Below, one piece after another: positions 16,267-24,229 of a stretch of 41,021 nucleotides of DNA. How positions within the stretch are numbered: position 1 is the stretch's first letter; every line of letters starts with the position of its first letter. Origin of the DNA: Rheinheimera mesophila. Its GTDB lineage: Bacteria > Pseudomonadota > Gammaproteobacteria > Enterobacterales > Alteromonadaceae. A model generated the notes under the pieces. That model searched no databases. It had not been told where the DNA came from and saw nothing but the letters and a program-made list of their open reading frames with translations. The DNA is taken from positions 1 through 41,021 of the forward strand of contig NZ_LAVS01000014.1 in assembly GCF_000986865.1 (NCBI RefSeq). Reading direction: 5' to 3'. The position numbers were made by a program, and so were the translations under genes.

Positions 16267-19200
16267 GTGCAGGTAAGACGTTATACCACTTCTGAGCTTA
16301 CATTAAGGTTTTGGGCGGCGTTCTTATTATTGCTGACGTTCAGTGCTATTTTTGTGGCTTACGTCTATGCGGAAAAACGTATTGATGCCGCCAACGATCA
16401 GCGGGTCTACTCCTTAAAAGTCATAGGTGAATTACGTCAATCCTCCGACGATTTAACCCGGATGGCCAGAAGTTATATCGCCACGGCTGATCGTCGCTAT
16501 AAAAATTACTTTAATGAAATTATTGCGATACGGGATGGTCAGGCGGCGCGCCCGGTTAACTATCATCAAGTCTACTGGGATCTGGTCGATGACGATAACC
16601 AAAGACCCAGACCCGCAGGCTCCAGAATTGCATTGTTAGATTTAGCCAAAGATGCTGGTTTCACCGCCACAGAACTGGCCGCCTTGCAACAAGCCAAAAT
16701 TCAATCTGATGCATTGGCGCTGAAAGAAATTAAGGCGATGCAACTGTTGGAGCGACCAGAAACTGATGCTGCGCAAAAAATAAAAAACAAACAACAGGCT
16801 CTGCTTGCAGTCTTCGACCAGCAGTATCACAACGCGAAGAAGTCTATTATGCAGCCAATCGCCACTGTCTATAGTCTGGTTGATGAGCGCACTGCAGACG
16901 AGGTATCCGATGCGATGTTTTACGCCTTGCTGATGCGTATTCTGTTTATTCTGTCCGGCTTACTGCTGTTTTATTCCCTTTGGGCTATTAAAAGGGTTCA
17001 TAACAGCATTCTCGGCGCCTCCGTCAGTCATTTATACGAACAAATCAAAGCCATGGGCCGGGGAGAAGTACTGCAAAGCACTGAGCTGCGCAAGGCAAAA
17101 CCAGGCAGTATTATGAGCTGGCTTGGGGCGACTCAACTTCGCCTGAACAGCTCCATTCAGGAGCGTCAGACCCTGATCCAGACACTACAGCAAAAAGAGC
17201 AGTATCAACGCACCCTGATTGACAGCATTCCCTTTGTGGTGTGGCTCAAAGACATTCATGGCCGCTACCTGGAAGTGAACCGCAAGTTTGCAGAGGAATT
17301 TCCCGGCAAAACCATCAGTGAGTTAACAGGGAAAACGGACGCGGAGTTATTTGACCCTCAGCGGGCACTGAGCCATGTGGTGCATGATAAACAGGTCCTG
17401 AGCTCTGGTCAGCCCGATCTGATCCAGTCCCAGCACAACATAGGTTGTGAACCCCACTGGTTTGAAACCTACAAGGCGCCTGTGTTGGTAGACGGTGAAC
17501 ATGTTGGTACTGTGGGTTTGTCACGCGATATTACACTGGAACATACGGCGGCGAACAAATTACGCCTATCGGCCAGCGTGTTCACTCACGCCCGCGAAGG
17601 CATTATGATCACCGACCCTTTGGGGCTGATTATTGATGTGAATCAGGCCTTTACCGAAATCACAGGTTACAGCGCCAAACAAGCGATAGGCTGCACTCCG
17701 CGCTTATTGCAGTCTGAGCAGCAGGATGAACACAGCTTTGCGGTGTTATGGCAAAACCTGCAGCAACAAGGCTTTTGGTCTGGTGAGCTATGGAGCCGAA
17801 AAGCATCAGGCGAAGAGTATTTCCAGAGTTTAACCTTAAGCGCAGTAGTGGATGATAAAGGCCAGCTCCAACATTATGTCGGCCTGTTTTCTGATATTAC
17901 CAATCAATATCAGCAACAGCAGTATCTGGAAAAGATTGCTCTGTGTGACGGTATGACCGGCTTACCCAATCGCAGTGCGTTAACGCAACAACTGCAATCA
18001 GTATTAAGACACTCCAATGCTGAGGAGCTGCTGGCTATCGCTTATCTGGATTTAGATGGATTTAAAGAAATTAATGACCGTCACGGCCATGAAACCGGGG
18101 ACCATTTTTTAATTGCCTTGTCCGAGCGGCTGAAAGCACAGCTTGCGCCGCATGAGTTGCTAGCGAGGATAGGTGGCGATGAGTTTGTTGTGTTGTTACC
18201 ACAACTGAGCGATAAAAAAGCCGGTATGACGAAAGTCCAGCAATTACTGGATACAGTGGCCAAACCATTAAAAATTGATGAATGGATGTTATCGGTCTCT
18301 GCCAGCATAGGCCTGACGTTTTACCCTCAGGCTGAAACTACAGAAGCTGAGCAGTTGATACGACAAGCCGATCATGCGATGTACCAGGCCAAGCAGGACG
18401 GTAAAAACCGTTGCCATGTTTTTGACACTGATTATGCCCGCAGCTTACGCGGACATCAGGAAACCATAGCGGATATTCGCCAGGGACTGGCGCAAAAACA
18501 ATTCAGGTTGTTTTACCAGCCTAAAGTCAATATGCACACAGGTGAAATCATAGGCGCTGAAGCGCTGATCCGTTGGCTGCATCCGCACAAAGGGATGGTG
18601 GCCCCGGCGCTGTTTTTGCCCGCAATAGAACAGCATAGCCTCGGGGTTGAGCTGGGGTATTGGGTGATTGAAGAGGCTCTAAGGCAACTGGCCGAGTGGC
18701 AGCGTCAGGGCATGACGCTCCCTGTCAGTGTGAATATTTCCGCCTACCATTTACAGCAGCTCGATTTTGTCAATCGCCTGCAATTGCTTTTGCATTTTTA
18801 CTCGGATGTCTCCCCCTCTTTACTGCAACTGGAGATCCTTGAAACCAGTGCGCTGAATGATTTAACCCATGTCCAGGCGGTGATGCAGGCCTGTATTCGT
18901 AGTGGGGTCAGCTTCGCGCTGGACGATTTTGGCACCGGCTATTCGTCTTTGACCTACCTGAAACGTTTACCAGCTAAGGTGCTGAAAATTGACCAGAGTT
19001 TCGTCCGCGATATGCTGATTGACCCGGACGATTTGGCTATTCTCAAAGGCATTATTGTGCTGGCCAATGAGTTTAAGCGGGAGATTGTTGCCGAGGGGGT
19101 TGAAACTACCGAGCACGGCGAACTTTTGCTGCAATTAGGTTGTACTCATGCTCAGGGGTATGGCATAGCGCGTCCTATGCCTGCCGAGCAGTTTATGCCA

Positions 19201-19311
19201 TGGAAAAAAGCCTGGTTGCCACCTGAGGTCTGGGTTGCAGCCAAAGTGGGTGAAGCGACCTCAGGCTCCAATCACAGATTGACCACAAACCCGAAGCACA
19301 GTGCCGTTTAA
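16267..19311 (+). CDS. Membrane PAS-PAS-GGDEF-EAL c-di-GMP turnover protein
   Basis: 1014 residues from the GTG at 16267, which has AGGAG five bases upstream; a TTG at 16201 would add 22 polar residues before the first membrane segment. Order: TM1 about 16-34, periplasmic helical sensor about 35-215, TM2 about 218-240, coiled linker, PAS1 about 315-425, PAS2 about 435-548, GGDEF (motif intact at 636-640) and EAL (EAL at 765-767, with DDFGTGYSS, KIDQSFV and AEGVET). Both catalytic sites look intact, so it may make and degrade c-di-GMP. The product-inhibition I-site (RxxD) reads APHE, so feedback is probably lost. It lies 3.4 kb from the c-di-GMP-responsive nfrB gene. Its last 51 bases overlap the convergent reductase gene. 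Confidence 0.95.
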   Translation: MQVRRYTTSELTLRFWAAFLLLLTFSAIFVAYVYAEKRIDAANDQRVYSLKVIGELRQSSDDLTRMARSYIATADRRYKNYFNEIIAIRDGQAARPVNYHQVYWDLVDDDNQRPRPAGSRIALLDLAKDAGFTATELAALQQAKIQSDALALKEIKAMQLLERPETDAAQKIKNKQQALLAVFDQQYHNAKKSIMQPIATVYSLVDERTADEVSDAMFYALLMRILFILSGLLLFYSLWAIKRVHNSILGASVSHLYEQIKAMGRGEVLQSTELRKAKPGSIMSWLGATQLRLNSSIQERQTLIQTLQQKEQYQRTLIDSIPFVVWLKDIHGRYLEVNRKFAEEFPGKTISELTGKTDAELFDPQRALSHVVHDKQVLSSGQPDLIQSQHNIGCEPHWFETYKAPVLVDGEHVGTVGLSRDITLEHTAANKLRLSASVFTHAREGIMITDPLGLIIDVNQAFTEITGYSAKQAIGCTPRLLQSEQQDEHSFAVLWQNLQQQGFWSGELWSRKASGEEYFQSLTLSAVVDDKGQLQHYVGLFSDITNQYQQQQYLEKIALCDGMTGLPNRSALTQQLQSVLRHSNAEELLAIAYLDLDGFKEINDRHGHETGDHFLIALSERLKAQLAPHELLARIGGDEFVVLLPQLSDKKAGMTKVQQLLDTVAKPLKIDEWMLSVSASIGLTFYPQAETTEAEQLIRQADHAMYQAKQDGKNRCHVFDTDYARSLRGHQETIADIRQGLAQKQFRLFYQPKVNMHTGEIIGAEALIRWLHPHKGMVAPALFLPAIEQHSLGVELGYWVIEEALRQLAEWQRQGMTLPVSVNISAYHLQQLDFVNRLQLLLHFYSDVSPSLLQLEILETSALNDLTHVQAVMQACIRSGVSFALDDFGTGYSSLTYLKRLPAKVLKIDQSFVRDMLIDPDDLAILKGIIVLANEFKREIVAEGVETTEHGELLLQLGCTHAQGYGIARPMPAEQFMPWKKAWLPPEVWVAAKVGEATSGSNHRLTTNPKHSAV

Positions 19312-20577
19312 ACCTGCAGCATCAGGTCTGGCAAAAAACGCCACAGCACAGGCAACATCCTCTGCTGTGCCGGCCTGGTACAGAGAGTTCATTCGACGCC
19401 CGGCCTCACGCATCATAACAGGCAGAGTGGCCGTCATTTGGGTTTCTATAAAGCCCGGAGCTATGGCATTAAAGGTGATGCCGCGTTGAGGTTGTGTTGC
19501 CATAAACTGGCAATAGCCCACCAAAGCCGCTTTTGAACTGGCATAGTTGGTCTGGCCTTTCTGGCCTGCCAGGCCATTCATTGAGGACAACAGCACCACC
19601 CGTCCGTTGTCGCTGATCTGATGCTGTTGAAGCAATACCGTAGTGATCCGCAGTACCGCACGCAAGTTGATGTCCAACGTCTGAGTCCACTGCGCTTCAG
19701 TCATACGGTGAAACAAGCTATCCCTGGTAATGCCCGCATTATGCACCAGAATATCCAGCACCATCCCCTGCTGTGCCAGCCACTGCGAAAGCTGTTCTGC
19801 ACTATCAGACTGACTGATATCCAGCAGCAGTGGCTGACCGGATAGCTGACGCATCAGCGCTGACAACTCAGATCCTGCCTGCGGAACATCCAGTCCAATC
19901 ACCCTGGCTCCCTGCTCGGTCAGCTTTTTTGCAATCGCAGCCCCTATCCCCCGGGCCGCGCCTGTCACCAGCGCGGTTTTCCCCTGCAGTGGCTTCACCC
20001 ATGGGCTTAGCCTTTGTACAAGTGCAGCAGAGACAGCTACCACTTGCCCTGTGACATAAGCCGAGGCTTTGGACAGGAAAAACTCCAGCACAGGTAACAA
20101 CTGTTGCCGTACTTCGTCCTGCAGCGTCAACAGATTTGCGGTGCTGCCAAAACGGCCATACTCTTTGGCTAGTGAACGGGTAAAACCAGATAAGGCGGCT
20201 TGAGCCGCTGCCGCGTCCGCACAGCGTGCCTCCGTGACCGTTGCGGACAGCACAATGATCCGGCCGTGGTGAGTTAATCTTGGCAGTAACAAGGTGAATT
20301 GCTGCCACAGCAAATCCAGCTCTGTGGTGCTTTGTAGCTGAGTGCCATCAAAAATAATAGCCTGAAGCGGCTGGCCTTTATCCTCTAACTCCAGATCCGG
20401 CAAGCCAGTTAAATGCTGGCGTAACAGTGCGCTGTATACAGAGCTTTTGCCACAGAGCAGCACGCTGCCACGAAAACACTGGGTTTCCCCGTCCGGTCTT
20501 TGCAGCAAAGCTGGTTGCGGCACACCACACCAACGACCTACTGCAGAATTTAAGAATGCCGTTACCCAGGATGTCAT
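19261..20577 (-). CDS. Long 3-oxoacyl-ACP reductase-like SDR (FabG4 type)
   Basis: 438 residues, ATG with AAGG upstream. Residues 195-438 form a classical short-chain dehydrogenase: nucleotide-binding TGAARGIG at 205-212, NAG at 280-282, catalytic Ser331/Ser332 and YxxxK at Tyr345/Lys349. Residues 1-190 look like a degenerate Rossmann domain without a glycine motif, as in the high-molecular-weight FabG4 group that reduces 3-oxoacyl-CoA or -ACP. The usual partners (thiolase, MaoC dehydratase) are not in the window. The final 51 bases overlap the 3' end of the convergent GGDEF-EAL gene. NAD versus NADP preference cannot be told. Confidence 0.9.
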   Translation of the reverse strand: MTSWVTAFLNSAVGRWCGVPQPALLQRPDGETQCFRGSVLLCGKSSVYSALLRQHLTGLPDLELEDKGQPLQAIIFDGTQLQSTTELDLLWQQFTLLLPRLTHHGRIIVLSATVTEARCADAAAAQAALSGFTRSLAKEYGRFGSTANLLTLQDEVRQQLLPVLEFFLSKASAYVTGQVVAVSAALVQRLSPWVKPLQGKTALVTGAARGIGAAIAKKLTEQGARVIGLDVPQAGSELSALMRQLSGQPLLLDISQSDSAEQLSQWLAQQGMVLDILVHNAGITRDSLFHRMTEAQWTQTLDINLRAVLRITTVLLQQHQISDNGRVVLLSSMNGLAGQKGQTNYASSKAALVGYCQFMATQPQRGITFNAIAPGFIETQMTATLPVMMREAGRRMNSLYQAGTAEDVACAVAFFARPDAAGLNGTVLRVCGQSVIGA

Positions 20578-20639
20578 ATCAGCGCCTTATCGATTTACTG
20601 GCTTATTATGTTAGCGGTAACGAAAAAGTTTCACCAGCG

Positions 20640-20666
20640 TGCATCCAACCATCCGTAAAGGTCGTA
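20640..20666 (+). promoter_or_regulatory. Predicted ECF sigma promoter of the sigma/anti-sigma unit
   Basis: TGCATCCAA (20640-20648), a 13-base spacer, then TCGTA (20662-20666), 40 bases before the sigma factor ATG. The same arrangement with identical spacing recurs upstream of the DUF4331 gene at 22048. The two spacers are unrelated, so the match is not simple duplication. This fits a group-specific -35/-10 pair read by the encoded sigma factor, giving autoregulation. Confidence 0.75.
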
Positions 20667-20706
20667 GCTGTTATAGACATCAGAGTAACGGAGTGAAAAA
20701 TTACAG

Positions 20707-21246
20707 ATGGGACCGCAGGAACAATTGATTCACTGGCTTCAAGCCACAGCTCAGGGCGATAAAAATGCCTTCGAACAGCTCTACAAAGCAACATCGGCAA
20801 AACTTTTTGCAGTCAGTTTACAACTGCTTAGACGCCGTGACTGGGCAGAAGACGTATTGCAGGATGCGTTTGTCCGAATATGGCACAATGCCGCCGATTA
20901 TCATACCGATAAAGGTACAGTGATGACCTGGATGATCAGTATTACCCGCTACCGGGCACTGGACCTCATCAAAACCCGACAATTTAAAGCTGAGCATATA
21001 GAGCTTGATCCAGACTGGAGCCCGGAGGATTCCGAGGGGGAGCCGGTCAGCCTGACCAGGGAGAAGGTCAAGCTGGATGAGTGTATGTCTGCATTGGAGG
21101 CTGAGCACCGTCAGTCTATTTATCTGGCCTTCGTAAACGGTCTGACACATCATGAAATTACCAGTCATACCGGTGCTCCGTTGGGCTCGGTCAAAAGCTG
21201 GATACGCCGGGGCTTAGCCCGTTTAAAGAGGTGTCTTGAAGCATGA
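20707..21246 (+). CDS. ECF-family RNA polymerase sigma factor
   Basis: 179 residues, ATG start. Sigma region 2 spans about 25-95 (AEDVLQDAFVRIWHNA, then TWMISITRYRALDLIK); region 4 spans about 125-178 with helix-turn-helix HHEITSHTGAPLGSVKSWIR and terminal RGLARLKRCL. There is no sigma-3 domain, as expected for ECF. The stop overlaps the anti-sigma ATG by four bases. The partner is RskA-like rather than FecR-like, so signalling should differ from iron-type FecI systems. The matched upstream box at 20640 points to self-activation, and the target is most likely the DUF4331-TonB operon that follows. Confidence 0.95.
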   Translation: MGPQEQLIHWLQATAQGDKNAFEQLYKATSAKLFAVSLQLLRRRDWAEDVLQDAFVRIWHNAADYHTDKGTVMTWMISITRYRALDLIKTRQFKAEHIELDPDWSPEDSEGEPVSLTREKVKLDECMSALEAEHRQSIYLAFVNGLTHHEITSHTGAPLGSVKSWIRRGLARLKRCLEA

Positions 21247-21923
21247 ACTATTTACAACAGGAACGCCTGGACGCCTTAAGTGTGAACTATGTGCTCGGCG
21301 GTATGAGAGGAAAAGCCAGACAAAGATTTCAGCGGCTATTGATGCAGCAGCAGCAAGTAAGGGAGACTGTCTGGCGCTGGGAGCAGCATCTGAACCCGCT
21401 GGCTGAATCTTTGCCAGAAGTGAAGCCGGACCAGAAGCTGTGGCACAAGTTACAACAACGCCTTGGCTGGCAACATGCAGACGTTGTACAACTTAAGCCC
21501 AGAAATAATTGGTTGCATCCAGCTAACTGGGTAGCGGCCGCTGCCGCGGCTTGCCTGGCGCTGGTATTATTACTTCCCCCTCCAGCGGCACTCCCTATAG
21601 AGTTGGCAGTGATCCAAACTAAAGAGGCTAAAGCCTTGTGGTTAGTGTCCAAACAGGGCGACACAGTGGTTCTGCAAGCCTCTGCAGCCGTGCCAGCCGA
21701 CCCTGTCCATGATTATGAACTCTGGATGTTACCGACTTCAGGTCAGACTCCTGTTTCATTAGGATTATTACCACAACGCGGTCAAGTAAGTTATCCATGG
21801 CCACAAGCCGCAGCAGGTTTGACAGTGGCGGTTCTTGCGGTCAGTCTGGAACCTAAAGGCGGCTCACCCACGGGACAACCCACTGGCACAGTGCTGCATA
21901 CCAGTGAGTTGATGACTCTCTGA
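21243..21923 (+). CDS. RskA-type membrane anti-sigma factor
   Basis: 226 residues, translationally coupled to the sigma gene (ATGA). Residues 1-75 form the cytosolic sigma-binding part (LDALSVNYVLGGMRGKARQRF, then WRWEQHLNPLAESLP), typical of proteobacterial RskA-like proteins; the His/Cys set of zinc-type anti-sigmas is absent. One membrane segment lies at about 95-112. The periplasmic C-terminal domain, with YELWMLP and SLGLLPQRGQVSYPWP, matches the RskA domain. It would hold the sigma factor at the membrane until a periplasmic signal or proteolysis releases it. A terminator follows 28 bases after the stop. Confidence 0.9.
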   Translation: MNYLQQERLDALSVNYVLGGMRGKARQRFQRLLMQQQQVRETVWRWEQHLNPLAESLPEVKPDQKLWHKLQQRLGWQHADVVQLKPRNNWLHPANWVAAAAAACLALVLLLPPPAALPIELAVIQTKEAKALWLVSKQGDTVVLQASAAVPADPVHDYELWMLPTSGQTPVSLGLLPQRGQVSYPWPQAAAGLTVAVLAVSLEPKGGSPTGQPTGTVLHTSELMTL

Positions 21924-21951
21924 TTTCATGTATGACACCTTTGAGACCATC

Positions 21952-21979
21952 AAAACGGAACCCAAGGGTTTCGTTTTTT
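21952..21979 (+). terminator. Rho-independent terminator after anti-sigma gene
   Basis: AAAACGGAACCC and GGGTTTCGTTTT pair with one G-U, and the stem runs straight into a T-tract (TTTTTT). It separates the sigma/anti-sigma unit from the following operon, which therefore needs its own promoter. Confidence 0.8.
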
Positions 21980-22047
21980 ATTATTTATGCTGATTTATCT
22001 GAGAGTTAAAGCAGTATAAAAAATAGCTGAATTATTTTGTTTCTCGC

Positions 22048-22074
22048 TGCATCCAAAAAAAACACTCTGTCGTT
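22048..22074 (+). promoter_or_regulatory. Predicted ECF sigma promoter of DUF4331-TonB operon
   Basis: TGCATCCAA (22048-22056), 13 bases, TCGTT (22070-22074), 34 bases before the ATG at 22109. The box repeats the one before the ECF sigma gene: nine of nine bases in the upstream half, four of five in the downstream half, identical spacing. It lies after a terminator, exactly where an operon promoter is needed. Confidence 0.75.
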
Positions 22075-22108
22075 ACTGCTGATGCAACATCAACAGAGGA
22101 ACACCCTA

Positions 22109-23701
22109 ATGAAACTACAAAAAACCATCAGCACAGTTAGTCTCGCCGTTGCCATCGCTTTATCAGGCATAGCTCAGGCATCCAGTCATAGGGAAGCACC
22201 AAATATTACCCGACTGCCAACCCTTGATTCGACTGACTTTTACCTGTTTAACAGTTATGAAGCTGGTCGCAGTGGTTATGTCACAGTGCTGGCTAACTAT
22301 ATTCCATTGCAAGATCCACAAGGCGGTCCTAATTATTTTGCACTGGACCCTGCTGCTGTCTACAGCATCCATATCGATAATACAGGCGATGCAATAGAGG
22401 ATCTGACCTTCCAATTTCGTTTTAGCCAGCAGTTGGCTAATAACAATATGGGAGTAAAACTTCCGATAGGCCCAGCCGACAACCAGAAAATGGTCGCAGT
22501 TCCACTAAAAAACGTTGGCGCTATCAGTGCAGGTAACTCAGCCGCGCTGAACTTTATTGAGACCTATCAATTAAGTCTGGTGACAGGACCACAACAAAGT
22601 GGTTCGAAAACCGAATTGAGCTCAGGGTCTGCTGACGGTAGCTTTATCAAACCTTATGACTATATTGGTGAGAAAACCTTTGGTAACAGCACGGCCTATC
22701 AAAATTATGCGAACCAGTATATGTATGAAACCAGCTTACCCGGCTGTGATGCAAAAGCCCGCGTATTTGTCGGCCAGCGCAAAGACCCTTTCGTTGTGAA
22801 TCTCGGCGAAACCTTCGACTTAGTGAATTATGTCCCGGTTGAGGGAGATAGTGCTCCGGGAGCTGGTGATGCAGCAGGCTTTCCGGGTGGCATCACACAA
22901 AACTCTGCTAATGATGATTTACGCGGTAAAAATGTCACCACGCTGGCCTTGGAATTACCTACCTCTTGTATCACAGGAGCAGGCAATGGTGTGATAGGCG
23001 CCTGGACCACGGCCAGTCTACCTCAAGCACGGATCTTAAATCCAAATCCGTCCTTTGATAACACTGAAGTCAATGGCGGCGCTCTTGTGCAGGTCTCACG
23101 ATTAAGTAACCCGCTGGTGAATGAGCTGGTGATCGGAGTCGCCGACAAAGACAAATTTTCAGCCAGTCACCCAAAAGACGATGGTCAATTTGCTGATTAT
23201 GTCACTCATCCAAGCTTACCTGCGTTATTGAACGTGCTGTTCAAAGACGCTGTCAATACTACGCTGGGGACCAGTATTGAGGATTTGGCCCCGACCAATT
23301 TCCCGCGCACAGATCTGGTCACTGCTTTTTTGACTGGTGTCCCTGGTGTGAATCAGCTAAGTACTGTGACACCGTCTGAGATGTTGCGACTTAATACCGC
23401 AATAGCTGCTACACCAGCAGCCAACCAATCCGCTTTGGGCGTTGCAGGCAACGACTTAGCCGGATTCCCTAATGGCCGTCGCCCTGGAGATGACGTGGTT
23501 GATATAGCGCTGCGCGTTATGATGGGTGCGCTATGTCACGATATTCCTGTGAATGGCACTCCTACCAATCTGGGCTTGTGTGAACCTGCGGATGCCGCTG
23601 TAGGTAATGTACCTTTTACAGATGGTGCGCCACTGAATGCCAGTATGATAGACAGCAGTTTCCCCTACCTGAAGGCACCGCTGGCTGGTTCACCTAACTG
23701 A
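22109..23701 (+). CDS. Exported DUF4331 protein
   Basis: 530 residues from the ATG at 22109, chosen because AGAGGA lies eight bases upstream, a signal peptide follows (MKLQKTISTVSLAVAIALSG, then IAQA) and the predicted promoter lies downstream of the longer in-frame start. The mature protein begins SSHREAPNITRLPTLDSTDF, the hallmark of DUF4331, whose function is unknown. It is beta-rich, with two Cys pairs that may form disulphides in the periplasm. It is first in a five-gene operon with a lipoprotein, a TPR protein, a HupE-domain-like protein and a TonB receptor. Being the gene nearest the ECF promoter, it should be the most strongly induced. Confidence 0.92.
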   Translation: MKLQKTISTVSLAVAIALSGIAQASSHREAPNITRLPTLDSTDFYLFNSYEAGRSGYVTVLANYIPLQDPQGGPNYFALDPAAVYSIHIDNTGDAIEDLTFQFRFSQQLANNNMGVKLPIGPADNQKMVAVPLKNVGAISAGNSAALNFIETYQLSLVTGPQQSGSKTELSSGSADGSFIKPYDYIGEKTFGNSTAYQNYANQYMYETSLPGCDAKARVFVGQRKDPFVVNLGETFDLVNYVPVEGDSAPGAGDAAGFPGGITQNSANDDLRGKNVTTLALELPTSCITGAGNGVIGAWTTASLPQARILNPNPSFDNTEVNGGALVQVSRLSNPLVNELVIGVADKDKFSASHPKDDGQFADYVTHPSLPALLNVLFKDAVNTTLGTSIEDLAPTNFPRTDLVTAFLTGVPGVNQLSTVTPSEMLRLNTAIAATPAANQSALGVAGNDLAGFPNGRRPGDDVVDIALRVMMGALCHDIPVNGTPTNLGLCEPADAAVGNVPFTDGAPLNASMIDSSFPYLKAPLAGSPN

Positions 23702-23715
23702 GAAGGAGCTGAGTA

Positions 23716-24183
23716 ATGCGTAAATTAATATGGCTTGCCCCTGTTGTATTGGTCGCAGCTTGTGGTTCAGACGACAAAGCCAATTCGGCGCCCGTTTTTG
23801 CCAATTCCAGTTTCGTCACTGAAACCGACACTGCGGTGATGGCGCAACTTATGGCCACGGACCCTGACGGAGATCCGCTCAGTTACAGTATCGAATCTCA
23901 GCCTGCCAATGGCATTCTGACAGTCAACAGTAACGGCAGTTTTGTCTACCAACCCCAGACTGAATATACCGGCAGCGACAGTTTTATCGCCCGGGTGACA
24001 GATGGTGAAGTTAGTGTAACAGCCACAATAAGCCTGGATATCAACAGGGCCACTGTCTCATTCCTGCAATATAGCAAAGCCGCTTTTGCTCAACAGGAGA
24101 CCGATACGGCATTATCAACCAATGGACGTGATTTTACTCAAGACACTGAGGATACGGCAGATTACGCCGAGGTATTTCAGTAA
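23716..24183 (+). CDS. Lipoprotein with a single cadherin/tandem-95-like Ig domain
   Basis: 155 residues; AAGGAG lies seven bases before the ATG, 14 bases after the DUF4331 stop. The lipobox Val-Ala-Ala-Cys places the lipidated Cys at residue 16, followed by GSDDKANSAP. Residues 25-115 form one Ig-like repeat of the cadherin-like/tandem-95 type (TDPDGDPLSYSIESQPANG, GSFVYQPQTEYTGSDSFIAR), a module usually found in tandem in giant adhesins and often Ca-binding through Asp residues. The remaining C-terminal part is polar and Thr/Asp-rich, probably flexible. It likely anchors or docks an operon product at the membrane; role unknown. Confidence 0.85.
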   Translation: MRKLIWLAPVVLVAACGSDDKANSAPVFANSSFVTETDTAVMAQLMATDPDGDPLSYSIESQPANGILTVNSNGSFVYQPQTEYTGSDSFIARVTDGEVSVTATISLDINRATVSFLQYSKAAFAQQETDTALSTNGRDFTQDTEDTADYAEVFQ

Positions 24184-24191
24184 CAAGTAAA

Positions 24192-24216
24192 GCAGCCCCG
24201 GTCTGACCGGGGCTGC
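24192..24216 (+). repeat. Strong intercistronic hairpin before TPR gene
   Basis: GCAGCCCCGG and CCGGGGCTGC form a perfect GC-rich 10-base stem with loop TCTGA, nine bases after the lipoprotein stop. The AAGGAG Shine-Dalgarno of the TPR gene follows two bases after the stem. There is no T-run. It may stabilise the upstream mRNA, damp expression of the distal genes, or mask the ribosome site. Confidence 0.75.
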
Positions 24217-24229
24217 CAAGGAGTAATGA

